Origin: Lytechinus pictus
Lineage: Eukaryota > Echinodermata > Echinoidea > Temnopleuroida > Toxopneustidae
DNA length: 64,000 nucleotides
NCBI RefSeq assembly: GCF_037042905.1
Contig: NC_087261.1
Location: forward strand, 21,253,617 to 21,317,616
Direction of reading: 5' to 3'
The notes below the pieces were generated by a model. That model saw nothing but the letters and a program-made list of their open reading frames with translations, was not told the origin of the DNA and ran no database searches. This document shows, in pieces, positions 49,980-62,000 of this stretch. Every line of letters begins with the position of its first letter. Position 1 is the stretch's first letter. A program made the position numbers and the translations under genes.

Positions 49980-50120
49980 ATTTGTAGATATTCTTCAACA
50001 ATTTCGGTTAGAAGAACAATTTTCAATATAATTTTACCAGGACTCAGTCAACTCCACATTCGCGATCTCGTGACCTTCAGCCTTCATCCTTTGAACCTGT
50101 TTTCACGCACAAGAAACGAG

Positions 50121-50460
50121 CTGGGGCCGATTGCACGAAAGGGTCTTTCCAAGGACCGTCTTTCGTGTTGCCCATCTCCTTATGATGCGCTGTATGCGGG
50201 ATATTTCTGAAATGTATGATAAGCAAATATAATTTGTTAGCTAGCATTTAAATCAATTGGTATACAATTTTATTATATATTACATCATTTTATAACCATA
50301 GATTTTGTTTACTTTAACGGATGAATAAATTATGTTTGCAGGTAATTTATTTAAAATGCGTTTCACATGGCGCATCATAATAAATGGGCGACACGAAAGA
50401 CGGTTCTTGCAAAGACCCTTTCGTGCACAGTACTCGACTGTGCATGTTTCGGGCGCCCAG
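50121..50460. mobile_element. MITE, GCACGAAAGGGTCTTTSCAAG arms
   Basis: Left TTGCACGAAAGGGTCTTTCC and right GCAAAGACCCTTTCGTGCAC are inverse. The arms also share CGTCTTTCGTGTTGCCCAT and its inverse. It lies just upstream of RMC1 on its promoter side, about 140 bases from the start codon. Confidence 0.75.
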
Positions 50461-50469
50461 TGATTCCTC

Positions 50470-50720
50470 ATTTGTTCTTTCTTTCTTCATTTCTTTCATT
50501 ATCCTTTTCCCATATTTTTCTTTCGGTCTTTTTCTTTCTTTCTCTTTCCTTCCTTCTTCCTGTGATCATTCATTCCTTTAATTCTTCCTTCTTTCTAGCT
50601 GAGTATCTCTCTCTCTCCCCTAGCTTCTAGCTCGATCCCTTCCCTTTTCCCCCTTTTTGTTTCTTTCTTTCTTTCTTTCTATATACTCTCTTCTTTTATC
50701 AGGTTTCTCTCGATCTCTAC
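50470..50720. repeat. pyrimidine-rich (TTTC/TTCC) tract
   Basis: A degenerate C/T-rich tract with TTTC and TTCT repeats. Open frames here are artefacts. Confidence 0.7.
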
Positions 50721-50989
50721 TTTATTCTGGACTGTGAACTCGTCAATGGAAGTCGGGCTGTGGAACCCCTAGCTATATAAGGGCGGCGGAGCGAAGTTGA
50801 AAGTGGAGGGGGGGGGGCAAGGAAAAAAGGGCACTTTGGCTTTCGAAAAACAGAAGAAAAAACTTATCTATACAGTGCTGTAATGTGCCCACATTTTTTA
50901 GGGGGCTAGATATGTCTCATCACGTAACATTTATATTTTGAAAGTTTTCTAATGAAAATCCAATTTCGTGATAGATTAGGATTACTCTT

Positions 50990-51512
50990 TTTTTTCATAA
51001 GTAGTAACGTATATGTTTTCCTGTTTCAAACGGGCACTCTTTGACACATAAAACGGGTCTTCTCAAGTGAAAGGGGCACAGAGCACATTTTTTAGAGGCA
51101 TTTTTTTTTAGGTAAAAAGGGTCACTGATACAAGAAAGGGCACTAATAAGAAAGCAAAAGGGCACTTGCTAACGACATAAAACGGGTCCTTCTCAGGTGA
51201 AAGGGGCAAAGAACACGTTCGTGATCGAGGGGCACTTTTCTTGGGTAAAAAGGGGCAATGATTCGAATAAGGTCAGGAAGGCAAGGGGCACTTGTTCACG
51301 TACATAATTAAAACGGGTCCTTCTCAGGTGAAAGGGGCACTGAACACGGTCGTGAGGGGGCATTTTTTGGGGTGAAAATTTGGCACTGATATAGGCCCTG
51401 TAGGAGAAATATGGCACTTGTTAACAAATAAAACAGGTCCTTCTCAGGCGAAAGGGGCATATACGTTCGTAAGGGGGCATTTTTCTTGCCTAAAAAGGGC
51501 ACTTTTTTCGCC
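50990..51512. repeat. ~125-bp tandem repeat, four units
   Basis: AAACGGGTCCTTCTCAGGTG recurs (with small changes) near 51053, 51179, 51310 and 51428, each followed by AAAGGGGCA. The unit is 118-131 bp. It lies between RMC1 and SLC44A1. Confidence 0.8.
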
Positions 51513-52369
51513 GCCCCTGCCCTTAGCTAGCTGCCCACTTTAGCAGGAATTCAGCCTACGATAAAGGTAAAAATGTGTCAGAATCAATATTGCACCCCCC
51601 CCCCTCCCGGAAAAAGTAGATATGCCTATTACAAAAATATCTGTATCTATATCGTTCAGTCAGCAAAATACCAGGATTGGCACATGACGCTAACATGGCT
51701 AACTTGATTGATGAAAAGTGACTTGGAGAACATGGCGAACGTATATTATAATAGTACTTTTGCTTTTTACTTTTATTATTACCCATTTACAAGACAATGA
51801 TTCAGCATGGCGAGATATAACCATGGCAACTGTAAGATAAAATTTGAAAACCTAAGCCCCTTTCACAATTATTGGTGATGCGACTGCTTACAACCGTTGC
51901 GATTGTGTGCAACATATACTGTGACCAAAGTGGTTGCAACCGATCGCAAGTCTCGATTGTGAAAGCTTTTTAACAGAAATAGATCTTAAAGTATGTTCCC
52001 CCCCAAAAAAAAAAACACCTGCGTACAGCTCACTGAATTCTAGCCCCCCCCCCCCCCCCGATGGAAAATGATGGAGAATTGGCATCAGGAGGCAAAAAAG
52101 GTGAGGGATCAGCGGGCATCAAATTTCCGTTGCGAGCGTGAACAGCGAGCGAGCCTTATAATCGATTCTAACTTATTTTGGGCAAATATACGAAGTTATA
52201 AGCCATATTTGGGTCAAGATTATGATGCTTAATAATGACATGATAAAAGTAAAAACAACATTATTGTATGAACATTTTTGGGAGCGCGAGTCCCCTCCTC
52301 CAGAAACATCACTCACCCCCCCCCCCCCCGGCTCCTGATGGGGTGTGGAGAGAATTACACAAACGACAG

Positions 52370-52915
52370 GGGCGATTTGCCAATGGTTTTATTTTACCGT
52401 GTTACTCCATAATAAATATATAAAGCCCTGTGAATATCCACCCACTTAAAGGACATATTAGCATTTTGTGGAATAATTTGCTCGCCTACTCATTTATTTT
52501 TTTACTCTTTCTTGAAAAGCTGCCATAGTTGTGGCTCGATCCTATCGCAGCATTTCGAGGTCGCTTGTACCATACCTTGAGTAGCTAGAACGCATCACCT
52601 AGAGGCCCGTGGTATCATAGACAAAAATCTGTTGCGTCGAAGCCATGTGAAATAGGACTACAAAATACATGACATAGGTAACAGTGTGATATTGGACGCA
52701 TGCAGCCAGACAGTTTTAATACAGGATTGCGCTTAATTATGTTCATAGAAGACAGTGGCTCCTAAATCTAATACTGATTAGATATACTAGCTGGAATATA
52801 TTACACCCTTTCAAGCCATCGTATTCAGCTTTTTATACGTAAGGTAGGATATAACATTATTTTGAAATGATTGTCGCTCCCCAATCTTTCAGTTGATTTA
52901 ACATTTCATTTTTTT
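52370..52915. other. intergenic, nothing recognised
   Basis: No exon-like frame, repeat array or palindrome could be supported here. Confidence 0.4.
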
Positions 52916-52916
52916 A

Positions 52917-53262
52917 GTTGAAGATGGTGATGATGATGGTAAAGATGATGATGATGGTGATGATGATGATGGTGATGATGATGATGACGATGATGATGAT
53001 GACGATGCCTGATGATGATGATGATAATAATGATGCATGATGATGATGATAATGATGATGATGATGACGATGACGACGATGGTGATGATGATGATGATGA
53101 TGATGATGACGGTGATGATGATGATGATGACGACGATGGTGATGATGACGATGATGATGATGATGATGATAATGAAGAAGAAGAAGAATATATAATGGGG
53201 ATAAAGATGATGATGATGATGACGACGATGGTGATGATGATGATTATGACGATGATAATGAT
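52917..53262. repeat. (GAT)n microsatellite
   Basis: About 345 bases of GAT/GAC-type triplets, interrupted by a GAA run near 53174. The poly-Asp, His, Ile and Ser frames are artefacts. Confidence 0.95.
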
Positions 53263-53299
53263 GTGCTGGTGGTATTTGCGGTGGTTTAATGATACACAC

Positions 53300-54480
53300 A
53301 CGTAAGCACAAAACTATTTTTTTAATTGAGAGTAAAGATATATCATTCCATGATTAATTGCAAGAGACCAGAGCAAGTAAGCAATATAATATATACCTAT
53401 TTTTAATATCAACTTTCTAATTGTCCCTATGATAGCCCTGATCGTGTCCCGTGAGTTTCTTAATATTATCTTTGTCTGTATCAGGGTTTTAAACTTTTAA
53501 TCCAATAATGTGAATGAATAAAACTCCTGATCAGAGGTTACTCATAATAATAAAAAACAAAGATGTTAAATCAACATTATTTTGGTGATCCGTTTTCCAA
53601 GTTAACCATTACATTTTGTAAATAGTAAAAGCAATTAAGAAAGTGGGTTCAAAATTCTATTAGACAAGTTCAATTCTATCTCTTCCCCTGCGACAAGCAA
53701 CGTGGAGGGAGAAAGAGAAGCATTTAGATCATAGGTCGTACTCAAATTTCAGGATAGGGCAGCGATGTCAAAAAGCTTGGGAACAGTGTCAAAATATGAA
53801 GCACTTTTTAAGGCTCTATTGCAAGTTCATCAATAAAGAATATCCTATTTTGATAATTCGAAGATTATGTTCCAAGTGTTCTGATGAAAACTAACGCTTT
53901 TACAAAATTACAAGCGGTGCGTTTAAGCCTATATCACTCTAACAACATGTTGTTCAAAATGTCTAAACAATTATTTAAACTTTTTAAACATGTTAGAATC
54001 TTTAAACAACTGATGGGCTTAAACAACTTGCTTTAAAAATTCAACAGCGTTCATTTCTGGCATAATTTAGGTATAACTGACGAAGAAATAATGAAAAACA
54101 AAACAATGAAAAAGAATTTTTGTCTGTCGATTCACTTCATAATTATAAAGACAAGCTTATAAGATTCATGCGATGTTACACTCTCACCAAAGAAACGACC
54201 CCTGATCGATCAAAGCTATTACATTATTTCCAAAGACATATATCATCTGTCGGTTTGGAGTCGGTGTCGTTGGTGTGACTAGGACCTCATCGGGTACCTG
54301 CAGAAATGAGCAGGAAATCACAAATTCTGATCATGGATGTGGATTGCATTATGTATTTTCGGTCGTCTTGGTTACGGGGACGCTCCAGCTGCTGTTTTCT
54401 GTATAGTCACCTGACATCATGTATATTGGATTTGGTGTTTTGTAACTTCATAATGTCGATGGTGTAATTGAAAGGAGTGA
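53300..54480. other. intergenic, nothing firm
   Basis: AT-rich sequence. Around 53935-54050 there are repeated TTTAAACAA phrases resembling the 58021-58244 MITE, but no clean ends. No gene is supported. Confidence 0.4.
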
Positions 54481-55188
54481 TGGCAGTGGGGGGGGGGGGG
54501 GCATTGGCGGCGGAAGCCAGAAAATGTAGGGGGGACCACCAAAAATTTTTGACAACAAAAAAGACAAACAAAAGTTATATATCAACCAAAATTTTAGGGG
54601 GACCGACAGAATTTGTTGACAAGCAAAAAAAAAAAAAAGGTTATCAACAAAAATTTTAGGGGGGATCGTCCCCCACCTCAAATTTAGGGGGGACCTGTCC
54701 CCCCGTATCCCCGTTTCCGCCGCCTATGGGGGGTGGGCAGTGGCGGATCAAAGGGGGGGGGGGGTGGTGGTTTAACCCAAACTTCGGGCTCCCTAAAAAC
54801 ATAATTATTAAAAGGAGTGTGGGATCAAACTCCAACACCCACTTCCCTGTCTAGAGGTAGGACGAATTACGTCGCAGCTACTTGTAAACTCCCTCTTGGC
54901 AAAAAGCTGGATCTGCCATTGGAGAGAGGGGGTCTGCAGACTCAAATGTGATAGACGGAAGGGGATTTTCCCTAATCATGCCAGTGCTCTAGGTACACCA
55001 ACGAATAACCGACTCCGTTGGTATATCATTGGTAATCGCATTATCTGTTTGCAGTTTCACGAGATGTGATCATGGCGGGGGGAGGTGGAGGAGGAGAAGG
55101 GGAGGAGGGGAGGAGGGTAGAGCCTACTCATGCCTTTGTGTACTGAAGGCCCTCTCGCACAGGAATTTAATATATGCTAGTATTTGTG

Positions 55189-55779
55189 TTAAAGGGATGG
55201 TCCAGGCTGAAAATATTTATATATTAAAACATAGAGTAGAGCTCACTGAGCAAAATGCCGAAAATTTCATCAAAATCGGATAACAAATAATAAAGTTATT
55301 GAAGTTTAAAGTTTAGCAATATTTTGTGAAAACAGTCGTCATGAATATTCACCAGATGGGCTGATGATGTCAAATCCCCACTTTCCGTTTTTTTTTAATG
55401 TTATTACATGAAATCATAATTTTTTATTATTTCATACTTGTGTGAATAATATGTCTCCCTTATTATAAAATAAGTTGCAGCAATTAATATCTAATGCACT
55501 AAATCAGTTGTCAATCCAATTTTTCTAGTTCTAGGAGGAAAAATTTGAATAAACCTAATTTCATATAATAAAATACAAAAGAACAAGTGGGGATGTGACA
55601 TCATCAGCCCACCTAATGAATATTCATGACGACTGTTTTCACAAAATATTGCTAAACTTGAAAATTCAATAACTTTGTTAGTTGTTATCCGATTTTGATG
55701 AAATTTTCGGCATTTTGCTCAGTGAAATCTACTATATTTATTAAGCTATAAATACTTTTAGCCCGGACCATCCCTTTAA
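55189..55779. mobile_element. TTAA-bounded foldback MITE, family A copy 2
   Basis: A 591-bp near-perfect palindrome starting TTAAAGGGATGGTCCAGGC and ending CCGGACCATCCCTTTAA. It ends 201 bases before the proposed SLC44A1 start codon, so it may form part of that promoter or 5' UTR. Confidence 0.85.
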
Positions 55780-55960
55780 GAGCCACTTGTTGATCGAAAT
55801 TTCAATCAGGGCCTGTGCTTGCAGACTAGGAGGGGGATTCCCCCTCAAAGATGTTAGGGATCAGTTACAATTCTCCGGAAGCTTTATCGTATTATATCAG
55901 AATTTTATATTTTATTCTATCGCCTCAATTTTTTCATTGTATTTTTACTTTATTCAGAAC

Positions 55961-55984
55961 ATGCCTAAACGTGAAGAAACATGA
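55961..55984 (+). promoter_or_regulatory. upstream ORF overlapping the SLC44A1 start
   Basis: A seven-codon frame (MPKREET) whose stop codon overlaps the proposed SLC44A1 ATG in the sequence ATGA at 55981-55984. If the transcript starts upstream, ribosomes would meet this ATG first. The function is inferred, not shown. Confidence 0.4.
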
Positions 55985-56022
55985 GTTGCTGTGGTGGCCA
56001 TAACCGTGTGCGACCTTTTGAT
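55981..56022 (+). CDS. SLC44A1: SLC44A1 exon 1 (MSCCGGHNRVRPFD)
   Basis: A 14-codon exon followed by a GTAAGT donor, phase 0, matching the phase-0 acceptor at 59402. CTL1 first exons in vertebrates are also short and carry a Met-Gly-Cys-Cys type start. There is no homology beyond this pattern, so it is an inference from position, phase and the Cys pair. Confidence 0.65.
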
Positions 56023-59000
56023 GTAAGTACATTGTCAAAATTACAATCTAAAGTGTTAGGTAGCTTGTTTATTTGGACAAAATTGGATATCAGTATTTTT
56101 ATGAGATACCATAAGAAGTTACCTAAAAAAAAAAAAAATAAAGCACTTGAGTAATAAAAAAAAATGACAACAGATGTTAATATTTTGGGTGGGCATTTTC
56201 TCATATCGACTTTTTTTTCAATATTTTTATCTCCTCTTCTACTCCCCCCCCCCTCCCCCTGCCCTAAATATACTAACCTAGCTTTTGAGAGGGAGGTGCA
56301 TGCAAAAATGAATTTGATATTTTTTTTTCCAAATCCATCGATCGCTTTTATGCGATTTTTTAAGATTTGTTTTCATGGTTAGAAGGGGATGACCTTCTCC
56401 AAATGGGTTGCTTTTCAAAAGCCAAAATTTGGGGGGACATGGACGCCCCCCCCAACCCACCCGTAACAGAAGCGGATCTAGAGGGGGGGGTTGGGGGGTT
56501 GCAACCCCCCCCAAAAAAAAAAAAATCCGGGGACCATTTTTTAAAATCTTATCTTTTTTTTAAAACTTGTAATTTTATTTTATTCTATTTCTATGTATTT
56601 ATTTCATTTATTATTATGATTATTATTATTATTATTATTTCTTTTTGGGGGAGGGGGGGGGGTTGGGCGAACAAATGTCACAGAGTCCCTTGCCCCCCCC
56701 CCCCATCAGCTTTTTTGAGGACACGGGCCACCGCCGAAGTGACAAGCTAGGCCAGCGTTGCCGATTCTCACCCCCAAAATCCCCACATAAAAAAATTTAA
56801 AAAAAAAATGGGGGGATTGTTGAAGTCTTTGGGGATGAAAAATAAATATTTGGGAATGAAAGTTCCAGCAAAATAGTTCAGGGATTTGTACAGAAACATC
56901 CAAGGCGTCTCTTCTGCCAGTCCATCATATTTGACTGAGATTTGCCAGTGAGTATCAGTGACAAGCTGTTCATAATAAAAGTATTAGGCTAACAGTGCTT
57001 ATTCCAAGGTCCCCAATTCTTTGTATCTGTGTTGTTAACTGGCCTTACATTGCAGGAAAATGCAACTTAATTTTACAAATTTTCATGGGGGTTAATTTGG
57101 CAACGACCTCTATACCAAAAAGAGTGGTGTTTTAGATGCAAGAAAACGCCATTTTCACACACAGATTTTCAAAAATTTTCCCTACTGTGGGAGGGGGGAC
57201 ACCCCCCTCCCACACCCTCCCCCCTCGCTCGCTCCGCTCGCTTGGACTCGGTCGCTACGCTCCCTCGCATACCACCCCAAACCCCCCCCCTTTATAAAAA
57301 GCTGGATCCGCCCCTGCGTAATCGCCGCCCATGTGGATATTGATTCCCCTCGGACTGAATCGTTTGTGTCTGTGATTTCTAACTGATTGTGATGAGAGTG
57401 CGCGTTCAGTGCACTGCGCATCAACAATGAATACACTTTATTACGTCACACATTCTCATTCGCCGAAACGATTAGCAAGTATCGCGCATGCGCAGCAATG
57501 GCCAATCTCGTATAGCAACAAAATGTGTTATGTAATGATACAATAAATTTTCAACACTAAAATTCAGACACAACTCACAGCTTAACAAACAAACAAACAA
57601 GCAAAGGCTACCCAGAAAAGCAAGCAATAACAAAAAGAAGAATAAGACATGCAAGAGCTGAATTGAAGAGAATGAAGTAAACTTGTTAAACTATTGTACA
57701 AGAAAACATAGTTGCTGTATTGAAAATGGGCGGAGTATTGGAAACAGAATCGGAAGAACCGGAAACTAAACCTGAACCAGCGAAAAATTTACAACAAATT
57801 GAAAAAGGTCGGGCAAGTTCGTCCAGTAAGAAAGTGAGTATAACCAGACAATGTATTTTCAAGATAAAGACGACATTAGATTACGTTTATTTTGTAAAAC
57901 AATACGCCAACGGATACTTTTCCAAAGGCGATATTAAGAGTTCTGCGTTATTATTTACGAAAATTAATCAACTGAATTTGCAAGTTGGTTCGAATTCTAA
58001 ATCAAAATAATTGTAATCTACACTGTTAAAAAATAATTTAAACAACACTGTTTACTATGTGAATCACACAGTAGTTGTTTAAAAAGTTTAAACAAGTGTT
58101 TAAAATCTTGAACAACCATGCTTAAATTTTTAATAATTGAATATTTGAATTTATACTTTGTTTCAAACACTTGTTCAAGATGTTTAAACCACTACTGTGC
58201 GATTCACATAGTAGACAGCGTTGTTTAAATTATTTTTAACAGTGTAAAAAGAAAATACTAAATGCTAACTTTTAATTGCTGATGCCCTTCTTAAAAGAAA
58301 AGAAAAATAAGGTTGATATATTTGTCGATTGTCAAAGACCAACACGAGATGGACATCGCACTGTAAAATACTTTAGTCCAAGTCATCAAAAAGTCATTAG
58401 CACACTCTTGTTAACAGTCTGATAAAACTGAACGTCATTATTGCTAATTCGTATTTCCGAGAAAGTTGGCAAGTGGGTGGAAAATAACATGAAAGCACTT
58501 CGGGAAGTAAAAAGCGTTGGAAATTTGATTATCTATCCGATGCATTTGTCAAAAAAATAAAAAAATAATGATAATAATTATAAAAATCTCAAAATCACTA
58601 CACAATAATATCATTTCAGATTTGATTTGTAGGGAGCCCGTTTTGCACAATTACACAAAGGAACGATGGTGCACACATTGTATAGGGGCGACTTCCCTAT
58701 AAAAACACGAAGAGAAATGAAGAAAATAGAAAGCAGAGGAAAGGAATTTTATAGAAAAGAGATGTGTTGGTCGTGTTTCTTATATAGGGTCTCCTATACA
58801 CCTAAAACAAAAACTATTATCCTTCTCATCATTATCATTATAATAAGTTTAATAATTGAATTTGGTATGCCTATTTTGTAATCGTAATACCATACATACG
58901 CTCAGTGGAGATGCCGTGTCCCAGTGGTTTAAGACACCTGACTACACGCACGAAAGTTCGGGGTTCAATTCCGGGCACGGCATCTTTGCGTGAGACGAAG

Positions 59001-62000
59001 GCATTTTACACAATTTAAATAAATGTTCTTTTTACAGTAGGTTTGGTTTAGTTTGGTTTTATTTTCTATTTAAAATCAATACAGTATAAAAAAATACCGT
59101 GAAAGGCAAAATTTGACATAATAAATTCTTAAAATTAATACGAAAGAATCACTCTATTCAATGCCATTTGTATATGGCTCTGTCCCGGGGCTCTGTCCTT
59201 CCTATAATGGTCCAATTTATATCAAATAATGAATGGAAATGCTTTTGTCGCATTGTTGGTTCCAGTGCTTCAAATAGACATTATAATAACAATGAAAATA
59301 ATAATAAATTGTTTTTATGATACCATTAATAAAATGATAAAAATTATTATTTGAGAATATTTCCATTTATATGAATTCACTGTCAATCTCCATTTTTAAA
59401 GGACGGATCGGTTAAAGTCGATGATGATTTTGATGGGCCGTTATCAGACAGGAGCTGTAGTGATATTCCATGTCTTGTTATCTTCCTCGCATTCCTCGGT
59501 GGTATGGTAAGTACGTATAACTTGGGAAAATTATAAGACCATACCGTAAAGTGATCTAAGAATTATCATGAGTACACTCTTACAAATGTTGGGCAACATA
59601 CTGTCCACGCAAGAATTGGTTAAAACTTTATCCAATTCTGGGTAGTTTTAAACCAATAATGTGTGCTTTAGGTGAAAACTACACAGTATTGGTTGAAAAT
59701 TACCCAGAGTTGGATACATTTTTAACCAATTGTTGTGTGGACCGTATGTTGCCCAACATTTTAAGAGTGTCGCGTAATGACAACTGGTCTAAAATTTCAA
59801 ACACAAAAGAAGGTCACGAGAGAGAGAAACGAATGAACACTAATTGTGACCTTCAACAATTAGCTCTTATTTTGTGATAGATTTTGACATAATAGTAAAA
59901 AATGATATCCCATTTCATATTTTTTTATTGTTTTTAGGATTCTAAAATTAAGGTCGCGGGTTTGTTTGTCTGTTTTACCAACTATGGGCCTATATCTTGT
60001 ATCTTCTCTTCAGATCCTTGTCTTGCTTATATAAAATGGGGTAAAGTTTGATATACTTAAACTGGAAACTTGTCTTCCTATTTCTGAAATCTTTCACAAT
60101 CAACTGAATAAACAATAATAACTATCGAATATTGTGAAAATTGTTTTATTTCCTCACCTTTGAAGATAATGCCATTTTTTGTCTATAACTAGACCGTGTC
60201 TCTGTTTTTTTTTTAATCCCCGGCCCTCTACATTATTCAACTCTTTCTCTTTTGCTCCCCCTTCTTTCTGTGTCCTCCTCCTCCACCTCCCCGTCCCCCC
60301 TCTCTCCCTCCCCTCCCCCTCTTACACACCCCTCTCCCTCTCTCTCTTGTTGCTCTCCTCTCCCTCTCTCCCTCCCCTCCCCCTCTTACTCACCCCTCTC
60401 TCTCTCTCTCTCTCCCTTGTTGCTCTCCTCTCCCTCTCTCCCTCCCCTCCCCCTCTTTCTCACCCCCTCTCCCTCTCTCTCCCCCTCTTGTTGCTCTCCT
60501 CTCCCTCTCTCCCTCCCCTCCCCCTCTTACTCACCCCCTCTCTCACTCTCTCTCCCTTGTTGCTCTCCTCTCCCTCTCTCCCTCCCCTCCCCCTCTTTCT
60601 CACCCCCCCTCCCTCTCTCTCTTGTTGCTCTCCTCTCCCTCTCTCCCTCCCTCCCCCTCTTACTCACCCCCCTCTCCCTCTCTCTCTCTCTTGTTGCTCT
60701 CCTCTCCCTCTCTTCTTCCCCTTCCCTTCTTCAGGGATACGTAACATACCTGGCCCTTCGGGATGGAAATCCGGACAGGTTGATATACGGGGATGATAGT
60801 TACGGTAACGTCTGTGGCAAGAAGAACAACCCTATTGAGAATGTGTCTCTATCCGGGATGGACATGACCGATAGACCGTGAGTATCCCTGGCGTATCTTG
60901 GGTCAGTGCCCCGCCCACATTTTTTCCCCGTCAGTACTTTTGCACCTGGCTAGGCTGTTTTGGAGGCTTTGAATGAGATTAATGGTAATCTTGGACTAGG
61001 ATTTTATTTCAGAATCTTGCCTTCATATTTCATGAAAAAAAAATCTATTATATCGTCATATCCGTTGACTTATTCATGAAAAAGTTACGGCTACGGTATA
61101 CTGCCCTCACGCGTTTGTTACTCAAGTACTGACGAAAAAAATAGCGCCCCGGCCTTGGTACCGCAATGACAATTGTGGGTGTTTTCTCCGATTTTGGAAT
61201 TGAAAACCCTTTTTTGTTTGTTTATTTTTGTTTTAATTTTTTTTCCTTGTATGATAGCCCTTTTTAGGGGAAGGGGATCAACTGATTTGTCTCCTGGGCC
61301 CCCTCATTTAACAAAAATATATGGAAATCAAGATCTCTTGTTGTACACTGGTAGAGGCTGAACACTTCCCCACCATTTTATGGATTCTATGGACCCTAGC
61401 GTCAACTTAAAGAAAAGAATATCCTTACTACGCGTGTCAAACTTATATTCTGTTAGTGCTATTTGATTATTGCACATTGAAATAACATCAAGAAACTGCA
61501 AAGAAACTTAGATTTAAAAAAAAGATCTTTAAAAAAGTAGAAGTTCTTAAAGCAGGTTGAGAGAGAACCGCCCCCAGAAATTTGTTACTTTACAGGTAAA
61601 GAAGTAGTGTCAATGTTTCAATAATAGGTCTACTAATCCTTAGACGCCTATGAGCTTATATAAACTATAGTTAAACTAAAATTCCTCAAAATAATCAAAA
61701 CAGATATCTATGCTCATTGAGATTTTTTTTTTACCGCAGCTATGTATTTTTCTTTGACGACATCGCGATGTCGAAACTCAAAACAAGGTCCAAACGGCTT
61801 TGCGTTTCCCAATGCAACAACGAGACGGTGTCCGATCTCGATGACATTCACGACCTCGCCATGAACAATATCACCAGACTATGTACATACGATGTGGAGG
61901 TCGATGATTACCTACACGCCACACAGGGGGCACTGAAAGATTGCCCATCAACGCCCATCGCAGCAAGGTGATACAAAAACGACTACCATTTATTTTTCAT

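Noticed and set aside
52898..53311. Poly-Ile/Ser/Asp frames of over 130 residues
   Set aside because: Translation of the GAT microsatellite; no flanking domain.
58913..58982. Functional tRNA gene
   Set aside because: The acceptor ends pair and boxes A and B are present, but the anticodon stem and T stem do not pair, so I call it a SINE head or pseudogene.
60179..60881. Two frames of over 200 residues rich in Ser, Leu and Pro
   Set aside because: They cross the C/T minisatellite and run by chance into the real SLC44A1 exon from 60735; only that exon has support.
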